The notes: a model not told the origin generated them from the sequence alone. Counted from the stretch's first letter, positions 1-9,350 are shown. The stretch: 64,000 nt of DNA from an uncultured Acidobacteriaceae bacterium (GCA_903849645.1 CAINJJ010000034.1:228491-292490), one strand, 5' to 3'. A program made the numbers and translations.

Positions 1-1
1 G

Positions 2-715
2 CTCGCCGGGCTGGCCATGATCGGGGCCGGTATCGTAGACTACGGCGCCGCCCTCGCCCGCGCGGGTCACAATCATGGAGTGCCACGGCGACGACTGGCC
101 AAACTGGCGGAAGAAGAGCAGGTCGCCGGGCTGGGCCTGGCGGACATCGCGGCTGACAAAGAAGGCATTGCGCTCCACCAGCGTCCGGGCGTCGGCAAAC
201 TCGGCGAATGCGCCATTGGCCGCGTCACCTATGGCGAGCGGGCCGGGCTGCACGCGAAAGAGCGCCGCGCCAAGGGGCGTCTCCGGGTAGCGCCAGGCGC
301 GCACCTCGCCGGGCAGCGCGTCCACCTCCATGCCGGTGGCCAGGAACCAGGTGTCGTCGTGGCGCTTGAGGGCCTCGCGATAGGCGTAGCGAAGCAGCCC
401 GGCGCAGTCGGCAATCTCGACGGGAACCTGGGCCCGGGGGCGCAGCGCCTGGTAGCCGGCGATGAGCACGAACCACCGGCGAAAGGCCGCCTGGTCGGCG
501 GGGTCGGTGAGGCGCAGAAAGTCCGGAGTGCCGTCGCTGAAGCTGTCGGTCCACGTGACAGCGGCCGGATGGCCGCCGCGCTCCGCCGCGCGCACCCCGC
601 GCCGCCCGTGGCCCTGCACAAACACAAAAAGGCGCAGCAGCAGCAGGACCAGCGCAAGCGCAACAACGCAAACCACAAACAGGCGCTGCACACGCGACTT
701 TGCTGGTTGAGCCAT
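2..715 (-). CDS. DUF1175 (YfaT-like) protein, C-terminus beyond the window
   Basis: The reverse strand reads from an ATG at 715 to the window edge without a stop, about 238 residues. Residues 8-32 form a hydrophobic N-terminal anchor or uncleaved signal, so the rest is probably periplasmic. The core holds 'FRRWFVLIAGYQAL', then 'DCAGLLRYAYREALKRH', then 'AQPGDLLFFRQ' and 'WHSMIV'. This order matches my memory of DUF1175 proteins such as E. coli YfaT. The Cys in DCAGLL and the His in WHSMIV recall the Cys/His pair of NlpC/P60-type hydrolases; that is inference. In enterobacteria yfaT lies beside an alpha-2-macroglobulin gene, so such a gene may lie just left of this window. The terminus is missing only because the window ends. 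Confidence 0.7.
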   Translation of the reverse strand, partial: MAQPAKSRVQRLFVVCVVALALVLLLLRLFVFVQGHGRRGVRAAERGGHPAAVTWTDSFSDGTPDFLRLTDPADQAAFRRWFVLIAGYQALRPRAQVPVEIADCAGLLRYAYREALKRHDDTWFLATGMEVDALPGEVRAWRYPETPLGAALFRVQPGPLAIGDAANGAFAEFADARTLVERNAFFVSRDVRQAQPGDLLFFRQFGQSSPWHSMIVTRAGEGGAVVYDTGPDHGQPGE

Positions 716-871
716 GCTGGAGGCAAAAGCGATGTGGGACCCATCTTAACGCGAAACCGCGCCGGCCGCGTGAATTTGGAGAGCGAGTCTGGGCAGATGC
801 CGGCCCCACGGCAGCGGCCGCGCAGGAGTGCAGGCCCCGGCCCTGCAGCGCGAATCGGCGAGCGCACATGG

Positions 872-904
872 GAAGGCCCCGCGGCGGTCTGCCGCGGGGC
901 CTTC
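872..904. terminator. Strong perfect hairpin between two minus-strand genes
   Basis: Two 14-base arms (872-885 and 891-904) are perfect complements around a 5-base loop. The hairpin lies 21 bases past the stop of the sugar permease gene, which is transcribed leftward. No clear T-run follows on either strand, so it is a hairpin terminator candidate rather than a textbook intrinsic terminator. Confidence 0.55.
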
Positions 905-924
905 AATTGACGTCCATCCTGCGC

Positions 925-2169
925 CTATACAGTCCGAGCAGGCTTGGACCCCCACATCCCGTAATAGGCGATGTAAAGGTAGCAGATGACCGGCAGCACA
1001 AAGGAGTTTTGGATGCCCACCTTGTCCGCCAGCGCACCGAGAAGATAGGGAATCACCGCGCCGCCGACCACGGCGGTCATGATCAGTCCCGAACCCTTGC
1101 TGGTCATGGGTCCCAGCCCGGCGATGCCGAGCGTGAAGATGTTGGGGAACATGACCGAGTTGAAGAAGCCGCAGAGCACCAGTGTTCCGATGGCAACCTG
1201 TCCGCTGGTGAACATGGAGATGGCGATCAGCGCGGCGGCCACAAAGCCGAAGATGCCCAGCAGCTTGCCGGCCTTGATCTTGGTCATCATCCAGGAGCCG
1301 AGCAGGCGGCCGACGAGCGCGCCAAACCAGTAGAGCGAGACCAGGAACGAGGCCGTCTGCGCCGTGCTCATTCCCTGCAGCTTGAAGTAGTTGACCGCGA
1401 TGGAAGCCAGGCCGACTTCCACGCCCACATAGAAAAAGATGCCGATGGCGCCGCGCACCGTGTGGCCGTAGCTCCAGATGCTGCGACTGAGGACCGGGTC
1501 GCCCTCCTTGCCGGGCCGGAAGGCCTGCGTCTGCTGCACCGGAGGCAGGTGCGAGAAGGCAACCGCCAGGCCCAGGATGAGCAGACCGGCGGCGATGGCG
1601 ATGTAGGGTCCGCGCACCGTGTCGGCGACCGCCGCCTTGTCCAGCTTGGCGGAGTCGGTCAGGATGAAGGCGCCGGCGATGAGCGGCGCAATGGTGCCGC
1701 CGATGGAGTTGAAGGCCTGGGCCAGGTTGAGGCGGATGGAAGCGCTGTCTTCCGGTCCCAGGATCGAAACGTAGGGATTGGCCGAGGTCTGGAGCGCCGT
1801 GACGCCCGCGCCCACTACGAAGACCGCAGTCAGGAAGAGCGGAAAGCTGACCAGCTTGGCCGCGGGAACAAACAGAAGGCACCCGGCCACCTGGATGAAG
1901 AGCGAGACCACCATCGTCTTCTTGTATCCGATGGTTTCAATCAGCTTCGATGTCGGCGAGGCAAAGACGAAGTAGGCCAGAAAGAAGGCCGACTCGGCCA
2001 GCATGGCCCAGGCGTAAGGAAGGTCGAAGATCTTGCGCAGATGGGGCACCAGGGCCATGTTCAGGTTGGTGATGAACCCGAAGATGAAGAACAGCAAGGT
2101 GACCGTGATAAACGGGATGAGGTACCCGGGCGACGTCAGGGCCGCCGACTGTTTCGATTGTGCTGCCAT
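925..2169 (-). CDS. FHS-family (FucP/GluP-like) sugar:H+ symporter
   Basis: This 414-residue protein is hydrophobic throughout, with about 12 membrane segments. It fits the fucose-galactose-glucose:H+ symporter branch of the major facilitator superfamily, which imports hexoses across the inner membrane. The N-terminal 'FFIFGFITNLNMALVPHLRKIF', here quoted only for its first part 'FFIFGFITNLNMALVPHLRK', and the 'TSANPYVSILGPEDSASIRL' segment in the first half are typical of the family. Length matches the usual 400-440 residues. The ATG at 2169 starts a hydrophilic leader of about 12 residues before the first helix. It is monocistronic, with a perfect hairpin downstream. The substrate cannot be decided from sequence: L-fucose, glucose, galactose or N-acetylglucosamine are all known in the family. 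Confidence 0.88.
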   Translation of the reverse strand: MAAQSKQSAALTSPGYLIPFITVTLLFFIFGFITNLNMALVPHLRKIFDLPYAWAMLAESAFFLAYFVFASPTSKLIETIGYKKTMVVSLFIQVAGCLLFVPAAKLVSFPLFLTAVFVVGAGVTALQTSANPYVSILGPEDSASIRLNLAQAFNSIGGTIAPLIAGAFILTDSAKLDKAAVADTVRGPYIAIAAGLLILGLAVAFSHLPPVQQTQAFRPGKEGDPVLSRSIWSYGHTVRGAIGIFFYVGVEVGLASIAVNYFKLQGMSTAQTASFLVSLYWFGALVGRLLGSWMMTKIKAGKLLGIFGFVAAALIAISMFTSGQVAIGTLVLCGFFNSVMFPNIFTLGIAGLGPMTSKGSGLIMTAVVGGAVIPYLLGALADKVGIQNSFVLPVICYLYIAYYGMWGSKPARTV

Positions 2170-2495
2170 AGAAGGTTGTTCTCCGCTTCCTCAAAAAGTT
2201 CTGCCCGGTTGGGGGTGATGCGCATGTGGGAGCCAGCGAAAATGGTGCGCCCGCGGGCGCTTTTGCGCGCCGCCCGGCTTACCCGCCTCCGGGAATCCCG
2301 GCTTTTTGCTCACACAACACTATACGGAAAACCCCGCCGTGGGGAAGTGACGGCAGCAACAGCAAAAGTGAAGCCCTGAGCGGGGAGGCAAGGATACGTT
2401 TCCTTGGGCGGGGAGAACCGCTCCCAGAGCAGCCGGGCGGAGGCAGGCACAGCAGCCGGAATGCCTTATCCTCATAAGGAAGCGAGGAGAAACCC
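2170..2495. other. Divergent intergenic region with promoters for permease and MbfA
   Basis: These 326 bases separate two divergent genes and hold no convincing ORF. A good ribosome-binding site, GAGGAG at 2484-2489, lies six bases before the GTG start of the MbfA gene. A loose -10-like TATACG near 2321 is the best promoter element I can see for the rightward gene. I see no obvious Fur or Irr operator. Confidence 0.4.
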
Positions 2496-3701
2496 GTGCC
2501 CAATGCAACCCTGAGCCCCGCCAAGCAGAAGAAGATCCTGGCCGCCCTGGAAGAGAACTGGCAAGCCGAAGTGGAGGCCTACCACACCTACCTCGCGCTG
2601 GCCGAGCGCGACACGGAGCCGGTGCGCGCGCAGGTGCTGCGCCACCTGGCGAGCGCCGAGTGGGAGCATGCCGCGCTGTGGCATGGGCGCATCGTGGAGC
2701 TGGGCGGGGCCGAGCCGGTTTACAACGGCAAGCCGGGCGGCGAGGCCGACACGCTGGCCAACCGCGCCGGCGGCGTCCGCATGGCGCTGCGCCGCCTCGA
2801 GATCGAGGAGAGCCGCCACATCGCCACCTATGGCGAGCAGTTGAAGGCCCTGGGCGACGAGGACTCCATTGCCATCCTGGAACACGTCATCGAGGACGAA
2901 AAGGACCACTACCGGGAGCTGGGATCGCTCTTGCGCGGCCACTACACCCCCCCCGCGGGCGCGCCCAAGATCGACCCCAAGGCCGTGCTGGAAGAGCTGC
3001 TGGCCAAGCGCAGCAAGGGCCGCAAGCAGCCCGGCGCCTGGATTGGCGACGCCATCTATGGCGTCAACGACGGCCTGGGCGCCATCTTCGGCATCGTCTC
3101 CGGCGTCTCCGGCGCGACCGCCGGCGACCAGAAATACGTCCTGCTGGCCGGGCTCTCCGGCATGATCGCCAGCGCCCTCTCCATGGGTTCGGGAGCGTAT
3201 CTGGCGGCCAAGAGCGAGCGCGAAATTTACCACGCCGAGGTGGCGCGCGAGCGCGAGGCCATCCAGATGAACGGCCCCGAGGCCCGCGAGCTGCTCTCGC
3301 TCTACTACCAGGTCAAGGGACTTCCCGAAGAAGACGCGCAAAAGATGGTGAACCACATCGCCACCGATCCCGAGCAGATGCTGCGGGCGCTGGCCAGCGA
3401 GCGGCTGGGCACCTCGGAAGAAGCGCTCTCAAACCCGCTCGTCTCAGCCAGCTCCGGCGCGCTCTCCACGGCCATCGGCGCCACCATCCCCATTATTCCG
3501 TTCTTCTTCCTCCAGGGCACGCCGGCCATCATTGCCGCCGCTGTGATCTCGCTGGTGGCGCATTTTGCGGTGGGTGCGGCCAAGTCGCTTATTACAGTGC
3601 GCTCGTGGTGGTCTTCAGGCATGGAGATGACCGTGGTGGGCGCCATCGAGGGCGCGGTCACCTACGGCATCGGCATCCTGCTGGGCAAGGGCGGCATGTA
3701 G
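2496..3701 (+). CDS. mbfA: MbfA-type membrane ferritin: ferritin-like domain fused to VIT1/CCC1 transporter
   Basis: The 401-residue product joins two domains. Residues about 10-150 are a ferritin/rubrerythrin-like four-helix domain with two ExxH diiron motifs, E55-W-E-H58 and 'EDEKDH' near residue 130. Residues about 170-400 are a VIT1/CCC1 iron/manganese transporter, starting around 'AWIGDAIYGVNDGLGAIFGI', with a helix pair near the C-terminus. Known MbfA proteins sense or oxidise cytoplasmic Fe(II) and export it across the inner membrane, protecting against iron and peroxide stress. Start is GTG at 2496, chosen because GAGGAG sits six bases upstream and no later in-frame start has one. It stands alone as a transcription unit. 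Confidence 0.88.
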   Translation: MPNATLSPAKQKKILAALEENWQAEVEAYHTYLALAERDTEPVRAQVLRHLASAEWEHAALWHGRIVELGGAEPVYNGKPGGEADTLANRAGGVRMALRRLEIEESRHIATYGEQLKALGDEDSIAILEHVIEDEKDHYRELGSLLRGHYTPPAGAPKIDPKAVLEELLAKRSKGRKQPGAWIGDAIYGVNDGLGAIFGIVSGVSGATAGDQKYVLLAGLSGMIASALSMGSGAYLAAKSEREIYHAEVAREREAIQMNGPEARELLSLYYQVKGLPEEDAQKMVNHIATDPEQMLRALASERLGTSEEALSNPLVSASSGALSTAIGATIPIIPFFFLQGTPAIIAAAVISLVAHFAVGAAKSLITVRSWWSSGMEMTVVGAIEGAVTYGIGILLGKGGM

Positions 3702-3858
3702 GGCAGTCTGTCTCCAGAACGCCTGGCCCAGCAACTACAGGCTGTACGCCTCAGCGGGCGGGGCCGGGGCGTTCCTTTCAGTTCCGGCAAACGATAAACT
3801 GAGGTGCAGTCCCCCGCGCAAACCACTTTGAATCAAGCCCTGACGCAGAGGTTCGCCC

Positions 3859-4524
3859 ATGTTCGCCCTCATTCCCCTCGGTGACGCCTCCCGACGGCCC
3901 GGCCAGTCGGCTGTCGTCACCATCCTTCTCATCGCCGCCAACGCATTCGTCTTCCTGCTGGAGATGCTGGGCGGCAACCGCTTCGTGATCCGCTACGCTG
4001 CCATCCCTGCGCTCATCCTCCACGGCCACCACTGGAACACGCTGCTCACCTCCATGTTCCTGCACGGCGGCTGGATGCACATCATCGGCAACATGGTCTT
4101 CCTCTGGGCCTTTGGTCCCGCCGTGGAAGAGGCTATGGGCTCATTCAAATTCCTCGTCTTCTATCTCTGCGGCGGCGGGCTCTCCATGTTCGCCTGGGTC
4201 ATCGCCTATCCCGGCTCGCATGCCCCCTGCCTCGGCGCGTCGGGCGCCATCGCCGCCGTCATGGGCGCCTTCGTCATGCTCTACCCTCATGACCGCATCC
4301 GGTCGCTGATGGTCATCCTCATCTTCATCTCCTTCGTCAACGTCCCCGCGCTGCTGCTGATCGGCTTCTGGTTCGTCATCCAGATCTTCAACTTCGGCTT
4401 TGTGCCCACTTCCGGTGCGGGCGTCGCATACTTCGCCCACATCGCCGGCTTCCTGTTTGGCGTCCTGCTGGCCAAGGCGCTGGCCTCGCGCCCTCAATTT
4501 TCCCGGCGCGCCTCCTCCTGGTAA
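3859..4524 (+). CDS. Rhomboid-family intramembrane serine protease
   Basis: The 221-residue protein has about six membrane segments. The catalytic serine lies in 'LGASGAIAAVMG' (Ser128) and its partner histidine in 'AHIAGFLFG' (His194). The upstream 'MFLHGGWMHIIGNMVFLWAFG' region, here abbreviated to 'HGGWMHIIGNM', is the conserved L1/TM2 region with the oxyanion Asn. Rhomboids cut transmembrane substrates inside the inner membrane; the substrate here is unknown. The C-terminal tail after residue 210 is short and basic. The ATG at 3859 follows weak Shine-Dalgarno-like 'GCAGAGG'. The next gene begins 64 bases after the stop and may have its own promoter. Confidence 0.88.
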   Translation: MFALIPLGDASRRPGQSAVVTILLIAANAFVFLLEMLGGNRFVIRYAAIPALILHGHHWNTLLTSMFLHGGWMHIIGNMVFLWAFGPAVEEAMGSFKFLVFYLCGGGLSMFAWVIAYPGSHAPCLGASGAIAAVMGAFVMLYPHDRIRSLMVILIFISFVNVPALLLIGFWFVIQIFNFGFVPTSGAGVAYFAHIAGFLFGVLLAKALASRPQFSRRASSW

Positions 4525-4588
4525 TCGCCGCGCCGGCATTGGGCCGTCCCGTTACAATGGCTTCGCCCCTCACATCCCGGAGAAGCCA

Positions 4589-6367
4589 ATGCGCAAAATC
4601 ACCCTCGCCCTCCTCGCCGCCCTCGCCCTCCCCGCCCTGGCCCAGAATGATCCCGGCATCCTCATCGAGCGCGGCGTCGCCATGAAGACCCGCGACGGCG
4701 TCACGCTGCGCGCCGACATCTATCGCCCCGCCGGCGAAGGCGCCTTCCCGGTGCTGCTGCAGCGAAGCCCCTACGACAAGAACAACACCGCGGAGTTCGG
4801 GCGCAAGGCGGCCGCGCGCGGGTTCATGGTGGTGGCGCAGGACGTGCGCGGGCGCTACACCTCAGAGGGAGAGTGGTACACCTTCAAGCACGAGACAGAC
4901 GACGGCTACGACACCATAGAATGGGCGGCGGCGCTGCCCCACTCCAACGGCAAGGTGGGCATGTTTGGCGGCTCCTATGTGGGCGCCACGCAGATGCTGG
5001 CCGCCATCGGGCACCCGCCGCATCTGGCCGGCATCTGCCCGGTCGTCACCGCCTCCAACTACCACGAAAACTGGACCTACCAGGGCGGCGCCTTCGAGCA
5101 GTGGTTTAACCAGAGCTGGAGCTCGGGGCTGGCGCAGGACACACTGAGCAGGGCTGTGAGGGCGGAGACCAACGCGATGGTCGGCAGCGCCGTGCTGCCG
5201 CTCAAGGGCTACCCCATCTTCAACATCAAGCCCGTCAAGGACGCCTCCGCCCTCACCCAAGCCCTGGCACCCTACTATCTCGACTGGCTCGACCACCCGC
5301 TCTACGACAGCTACTGGAAGCAGTGGTCCATTGAAGACAACTTTGCCCAGATTCAGGTTCCGGCGCTCACCGTGGCCGCCTGGTATGACATCTTCCAGGG
5401 TGGGTCGCTGCGCAACTACGCGGGCATCAGGGCGCACGGCGGCAGCGAAGCGGCGCGCAACGGGCAAAGGCTCTTTGTCACCATCGGCGGCCATGCCGGC
5501 GGCGGCCGCCACATCGGCACCGTGGACTTTGGCCCCGAGGCCGAGGCCTACGACGAAAATGAAATCACCATCGAGTGGTATGAGTATCTGTTCCTGGGCC
5601 AGCAGAACCAGTTCTCCAAGGAGAAGCCGGTCCGCATCTTTGTGATGGGCGAAAACAAGTGGCGGGACGAGGCGGCGTGGCCGCTGGAGCGGGCCGTCGA
5701 GACGCGCTACCTGCTGCACTCCGGCGGCAAGGCCAACAGCATCTCAGGCAGCGGCGCGCTCCTTGCGCCGGAAGTATTGACGCGGACAGTCGGCTCGGCC
5801 AGCGACAGCTTCACCTACGACCCCGCCAACCCCGTTCCCACCGTGGGCGGGCCCCTCTGCTGCGACGGCGAGCACCTTGCCCCCGGTCCCCGCGACCAGC
5901 AGGATGTGGAGAGCCGCCCCGATGTGCTGGTCTACTCCACCCCGCCGTTGGAGCAGGATACGGAGGTCACCGGACCGGTCTCGCTCGACCTCTTTGCCGC
6001 GTCCACGGCCGTGGACACTGACTTCACCGCCAAGCTCGTCGACGTGTGGCCCAACGGCTACGCGCAGAACCTGACCGAGGGCATTCTCCGCGCCCGGTAT
6101 CGCGAGTCAACCACAGGACCCGCCAAGCCCATCGTCCCCGGCACGATCTACGAGTACAAGATCGACCTCTGGTCCACGAGCAATGTGTTCTTGAAGGGGC
6201 ACAGGATTCGTTTGGAGGTCAGCAGCAGCAACTTCCCGCGCTTTGACCGCAACCTCAACACCGGCAAGGACGCGGCCACGGATGCGGCTTTCGTGAAGGC
6301 CACCAACACCGTCTATCACGACGCCGCGCACCCCTCGGCGCTGGTTCTGCCTGTCGTCCCGCGCTGA
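4589..6367 (+). CDS. Secreted CocE/NonD family hydrolase (X-Pro dipeptidyl-peptidase-like)
   Basis: From the ATG at 4589 the product is 592 residues. Residues 1-19 are a classical signal peptide ending 'LPALAQ'. The frame stays open upstream into the rhomboid gene, but only this ATG gives a signal peptide. An alpha/beta-hydrolase domain follows, with 'GGSYVGATQ' carrying the nucleophile Ser129 and 'AQDVRGRY' just before it, both typical of the CocE/NonD family. The C-terminal third (after about residue 400) is the jelly-roll X-Pro dipeptidyl-peptidase C domain. Members hydrolyse acyl esters, beta-lactams or N-terminal dipeptides, so the exact substrate is open. A TACAAT at 4553-4558 could be the -10 element of its own promoter. 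Confidence 0.87.
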   Translation: MRKITLALLAALALPALAQNDPGILIERGVAMKTRDGVTLRADIYRPAGEGAFPVLLQRSPYDKNNTAEFGRKAAARGFMVVAQDVRGRYTSEGEWYTFKHETDDGYDTIEWAAALPHSNGKVGMFGGSYVGATQMLAAIGHPPHLAGICPVVTASNYHENWTYQGGAFEQWFNQSWSSGLAQDTLSRAVRAETNAMVGSAVLPLKGYPIFNIKPVKDASALTQALAPYYLDWLDHPLYDSYWKQWSIEDNFAQIQVPALTVAAWYDIFQGGSLRNYAGIRAHGGSEAARNGQRLFVTIGGHAGGGRHIGTVDFGPEAEAYDENEITIEWYEYLFLGQQNQFSKEKPVRIFVMGENKWRDEAAWPLERAVETRYLLHSGGKANSISGSGALLAPEVLTRTVGSASDSFTYDPANPVPTVGGPLCCDGEHLAPGPRDQQDVESRPDVLVYSTPPLEQDTEVTGPVSLDLFAASTAVDTDFTAKLVDVWPNGYAQNLTEGILRARYRESTTGPAKPIVPGTIYEYKIDLWSTSNVFLKGHRIRLEVSSSNFPRFDRNLNTGKDAATDAAFVKATNTVYHDAAHPSALVLPVVPR

Positions 6368-6392
6368 GGCGCTTCCGGAACTGCCGCTTTCA

Positions 6393-6413
6393 GACCCACC
6401 TCGGAGGTGGGTC
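6393..6413. terminator. Short hairpin between convergent genes
   Basis: GACCCACC (6393-6400) pairs with GGTGGGTC (6406-6413) around the loop TCGGA. It sits between the convergent hydrolase and tyrS genes and could end both transcripts. No T-run is seen. Confidence 0.4.
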
Positions 6414-6463
6414 CGCATCCCCCCCTGGGCAGCGCCCCGCCAGCCGCGAACCGGCGACCTCTG

Positions 6464-7705
6464 CTAGGCGATCACGGCAACCTTGGCCCGTTTGCCCAGC
6501 CGGACAACAATCCGGGCCGGCAGCGCCGGGAGCGTCACAGTGCTTCCCGTCGCAGTTTCTCCATCCAGCTTGACGGCCTTCTCGGCGATCTTGCGATTGG
6601 CCTCGGCTCCGCTGGCGGCCAGGCCAAGCGCGACCAGTAATTTGGGCAGACGAACCTGGCTCGGCTCTGCCCCCGCCACATCAGCGTAGGGGATCAAGAC
6701 CTCGGAGAGGTCCTCGGCGGTCTCTTTCTGTTGGAACATCCTTGCCCAGTTCTCGTCCGCGCCCGCCGCGGCAGCCTCGCCGTGGAACCCGGCGGTAATC
6801 GTACGCGCCAGCCGCTTCTTGGCCTCCATCGGGTGCAGGACGCCAGAGGCCATGTCGGCTTTGAGCGCGTCGATTTCGGAGAGTGTGAGGTCGGTGAGGA
6901 AGACCCAGTACTTACCCATCAGCTCGTCGCTGATGCTCATCAGCTTGCCGTACATCTCGGAAGGCGGCTCGTTGATGCCGATGGCGTTGCCCAGCGATTT
7001 TGACATCTTCTGCACGCCGTCGAGGCCTTCCAGAATCGGCGTCATGAGGACAATTTGCGGCTTCTGGCCATACTGCCTTTGCAGCTCGCGCCCGCACAGC
7101 AGGTTGAACTTCTGGTCCGTGCCGCCCAACTCGACGTCGCTCTCAAGGCAGACCGAGTCGTAGCCCTGCATCACCGGATAGAGAAACTCGTGCAGGCTGA
7201 TGGGCTGCTCGGCCTGGAAGCGCTTGGAGAAATCGTCCCGCTCCAGCATCTGCGAGACGGTAAAGCGCGCCGTCAGCCGCACGGTGTCCTCGTAGCCCAG
7301 CTTGCCCAGCCACTCGGAGTTGTAGCGCACCTCGGTCTTTTCGGGGTCCAGAATCTTGAAGACCTGCTGCTTGTAGGTCTCGGCGTTGAGGTCAATCTGC
7401 TCGCGCGTCAGCGGCTTGCGCGTCACGTTGCGGCCGGTGGGGTCGCCGATGAGCGAGGTGAAGTCGCCCACCAGAAAGATGACTGTGTGGCCGAGCTGCT
7501 GAAAGTGGCGCAGCTTGCGCATCAGCACGGTGTGGCCCAGGTGCAGGTCCGGCGCCGTGGGGTCAAAGCCGGCCTTCACACGCAGGGGCCGGCCGGTCTT
7601 GCGGCTCTCTTCCAGGCGCTCGCGCAGGTCGGCGACGCGGATGATTTCGGCCGCGCCCTTCTGCAGCAGGTCCATCTGTTCGTCTACTGGCAAAAACTGG
7701 CTCAT
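6464..7705 (-). CDS. tyrS: Tyrosyl-tRNA synthetase
   Basis: This class I aminoacyl-tRNA synthetase of 413 residues charges tRNA-Tyr. The HIGH signature is 'HLGH' at residues 55-58 and the KMSKS loop is at 233-237. '[15 protein letters not shown]' near 194-208 is the tyrosine/tRNA-binding region. Residues about 345-410 form an S4-like RNA-binding domain. The sequence resembles the TyrZ-type subgroup more than the TyrS of enterobacteria. The ATG at 7705 has GGGAGA a few bases upstream on the coding strand. No T-box or other leader is visible, so regulation is probably constitutive. Confidence 0.96.
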   Translation of the reverse strand: MSQFLPVDEQMDLLQKGAAEIIRVADLRERLEESRKTGRPLRVKAGFDPTAPDLHLGHTVLMRKLRHFQQLGHTVIFLVGDFTSLIGDPTGRNVTRKPLTREQIDLNAETYKQQVFKILDPEKTEVRYNSEWLGKLGYEDTVRLTARFTVSQMLERDDFSKRFQAEQPISLHEFLYPVMQGYDSVCLESDVELGGTDQKFNLLCGRELQRQYGQKPQIVLMTPILEGLDGVQKMSKSLGNAIGINEPPSEMYGKLMSISDELMGKYWVFLTDLTLSEIDALKADMASGVLHPMEAKKRLARTITAGFHGEAAAAGADENWARMFQQKETAEDLSEVLIPYADVAGAEPSQVRLPKLLVALGLAASGAEANRKIAEKAVKLDGETATGSTVTLPALPARIVVRLGKRAKVAVIA

Positions 7706-7758
7706 ATCGTCTCCCAGTATACGTTTCTGCCTGGTCGGGCCGCCCCGCCCCCGCGGTC

Positions 7759-7764
7759 TATAAT
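7759..7764 (+). promoter_or_regulatory. Perfect -10 hexamer (TATAAT) ahead of the aminotransferase gene
   Basis: TATAAT at 7759-7764 is a consensus sigma-70 -10 box in GC-rich surroundings. No good -35 hexamer lies 16-18 bases upstream. It points right, 200 bases before the aminotransferase start, implying a leader of about 195 bases that contains the repeat at 7916-7951. Confidence 0.4.
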
Positions 7765-7915
7765 CTCTCCATGCCGTTCATCGCCCGCACACGCGCCCTT
7801 CGCTCCGCGCGCATCTCCCGTGCCGGCGCGGCCGCGTGTGCTGCGGCCTAGCCGCCCACACGCCCGCACCCCCTCATCCCTCACATCCTGAGCAACACCG
7901 CCCGGACCAGTCGAT

Positions 7916-7951
7916 CCCTTGATCCCTGATCCCTGACCCCTGCTCCCTGTA
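7916..7951. repeat. Degenerate 'GATCCCTGA(C/T)CCC' repeats in the alaC leader
   Basis: Four imperfect copies of an 8-11 base unit (GATCCCTT, GATCCCTGAT, CCCTGACCCC, TGCTCCCTG) stand just before the aminotransferase start. They resemble the reverse complement of the GGGATCAGGGGTTA 14-mer that brackets the cassette at 44.3 kb. This is a solitary, decayed-looking copy with no ORF attached. Confidence 0.5.
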
Positions 7952-7964
7952 AACTGGAGAAATC

Positions 7965-9140
7965 ATGGAAGAGTTCAGCAGAATTCAGCGCCTGCCCGCT
8001 TACGTCTTCAACATCACCGGCGAGATGAAGGCCTCGGCCCGCCGCCGCGGCGAAGACATCATCGACTTTGGCATGGGCAACCCCGACGGCGCCACGCCCA
8101 AGCACATTGTGGACAAGCTGGTGGAGTCCGTGGGCAAGCCGGTAACGCACCGCTACTCGGTCTCCCGTGGCCTGCCGCGGCTGCGCCGGGCGGTCTGCAA
8201 CTGGTACAAGACCCGCTACAACGTCGATCTCGACCCGGAGACCGAGGCCATTGTCACCATCGGCTCCAAGGAGGGCATCGCCCACCTCTGCCTGGCCATT
8301 CTGGACTCCCGCGACACGGTGCTGGTGCCCAACCCCAGCTACCCCATCCACATCTATGGCCCGGTCATCGCCGGAGCACACGTCGTCAGCGTGCCCATTC
8401 ACGACCGGGAGCAGTTCCTGGCCCAGTTGGAGGACCTGATCCCCCGCATGGTGCCGCGGCCCAAGGCGCTGATTGTCAACTTCCCCTCCAACCCCACCAC
8501 GGAGTGCGTCGACCTGCCCTTTTTGGCGCGGCTCGTGGAGCTGGCCCGCGAATACGGCTTCCACCTGATCCACGACCTGGCCTACGCCGACCTGGCCTTT
8601 GACGGCTACAAGCCCCCCAGCGTGCTCGAGGTCCCCGGCGCCAAGGACGTGGCCGTGGAGTTTTTCACCCTTTCGAAGAGCTACAACATGCCCGGCTGGC
8701 GCGTCGGCTTCATGGTGGGCAACCCCGTGCTGGTGAACGCCCTGGCCCGCCTCAAGAGCTACTTTGACTACGGGACGTTTACGCCCATTCAGGTGGCGTC
8801 GATTGCCGCGCTCGAGGGGCCGCAGGAGTGCGTCCACGAGATCTGCGAAAACTACCGCAAGCGCCGCAACGTGCTGGTGGAGGGCCTGAACAAGCTGGGC
8901 TGGCCGGTGGCGCTGCCCAAGGCCACCATGTTTGTGTGGGCGCAGATTCCCGAGCAGTACCGCAAGCTGGGGTCGCTCGAGTTTTCCAAGGTGCTCCTGA
9001 CCGAGGCCAAGACGGCGGTTTCGCCCGGCATCGGCTTCGGCGACTACGGCGACGGGCACGTGCGGTTCTCGCTGATCGAAAACGAAGAGCGGACGCGGCA
9101 GGCGCTGCGAGGGATGAAGGCGATGTTTGCCAAGGGGTAG
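7965..9140 (+). CDS. alaC: Pyridoxal-phosphate aminotransferase, AlaC-like (glutamate-pyruvate)
   Basis: The 391-residue protein is a fold-type I class I/II aminotransferase. The PLP-binding lysine is Lys238 in 'LSKSYNMPGWRVGF', a sequence typical of AlaC/YfdZ. 'NFPSNPTTE' holds the conserved Asn and 'RFSLIENEER' holds the C-terminal substrate-carboxylate Arg. AlaC makes alanine from pyruvate and glutamate; related enzymes use methionine or diaminopimelate precursors, so the amino donor is likely but not certain. The ATG at 7965 follows 'CTGGAGAAATC', a good ribosome-binding site. R-M system 1 begins 210 bases downstream. Confidence 0.88.
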   Translation: MEEFSRIQRLPAYVFNITGEMKASARRRGEDIIDFGMGNPDGATPKHIVDKLVESVGKPVTHRYSVSRGLPRLRRAVCNWYKTRYNVDLDPETEAIVTIGSKEGIAHLCLAILDSRDTVLVPNPSYPIHIYGPVIAGAHVVSVPIHDREQFLAQLEDLIPRMVPRPKALIVNFPSNPTTECVDLPFLARLVELAREYGFHLIHDLAYADLAFDGYKPPSVLEVPGAKDVAVEFFTLSKSYNMPGWRVGFMVGNPVLVNALARLKSYFDYGTFTPIQVASIAALEGPQECVHEICENYRKRRNVLVEGLNKLGWPVALPKATMFVWAQIPEQYRKLGSLEFSKVLLTEAKTAVSPGIGFGDYGDGHVRFSLIENEERTRQALRGMKAMFAKG

Positions 9141-9350
9141 GGCGCAGCGACCCAGGGCTCAGAACCTGTGCGGCTGAATCTCATTCTGCATTGCCGCTAA
9201 CCATTGGTCGCCATGAAATTCAATGAACAGCCGGATAACGGACCGCAGACGTGTCCGCACGAGGCGGCCAATTTCCCGAAAAGAACTCCCCTCGATTTGG
9301 CCCTTCAAGAAACCTCGCCACTCAACTGGAACCGAAAGTAGAATGACCCA

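Noticed and set aside
700..2379. Long plus-strand frame of 559 codons opposite the sugar permease
   Set aside because: It is antisense to a clear transporter gene and its translation is Arg/Gly/Asp/His-rich, as expected of a shadow frame in GC-rich DNA.
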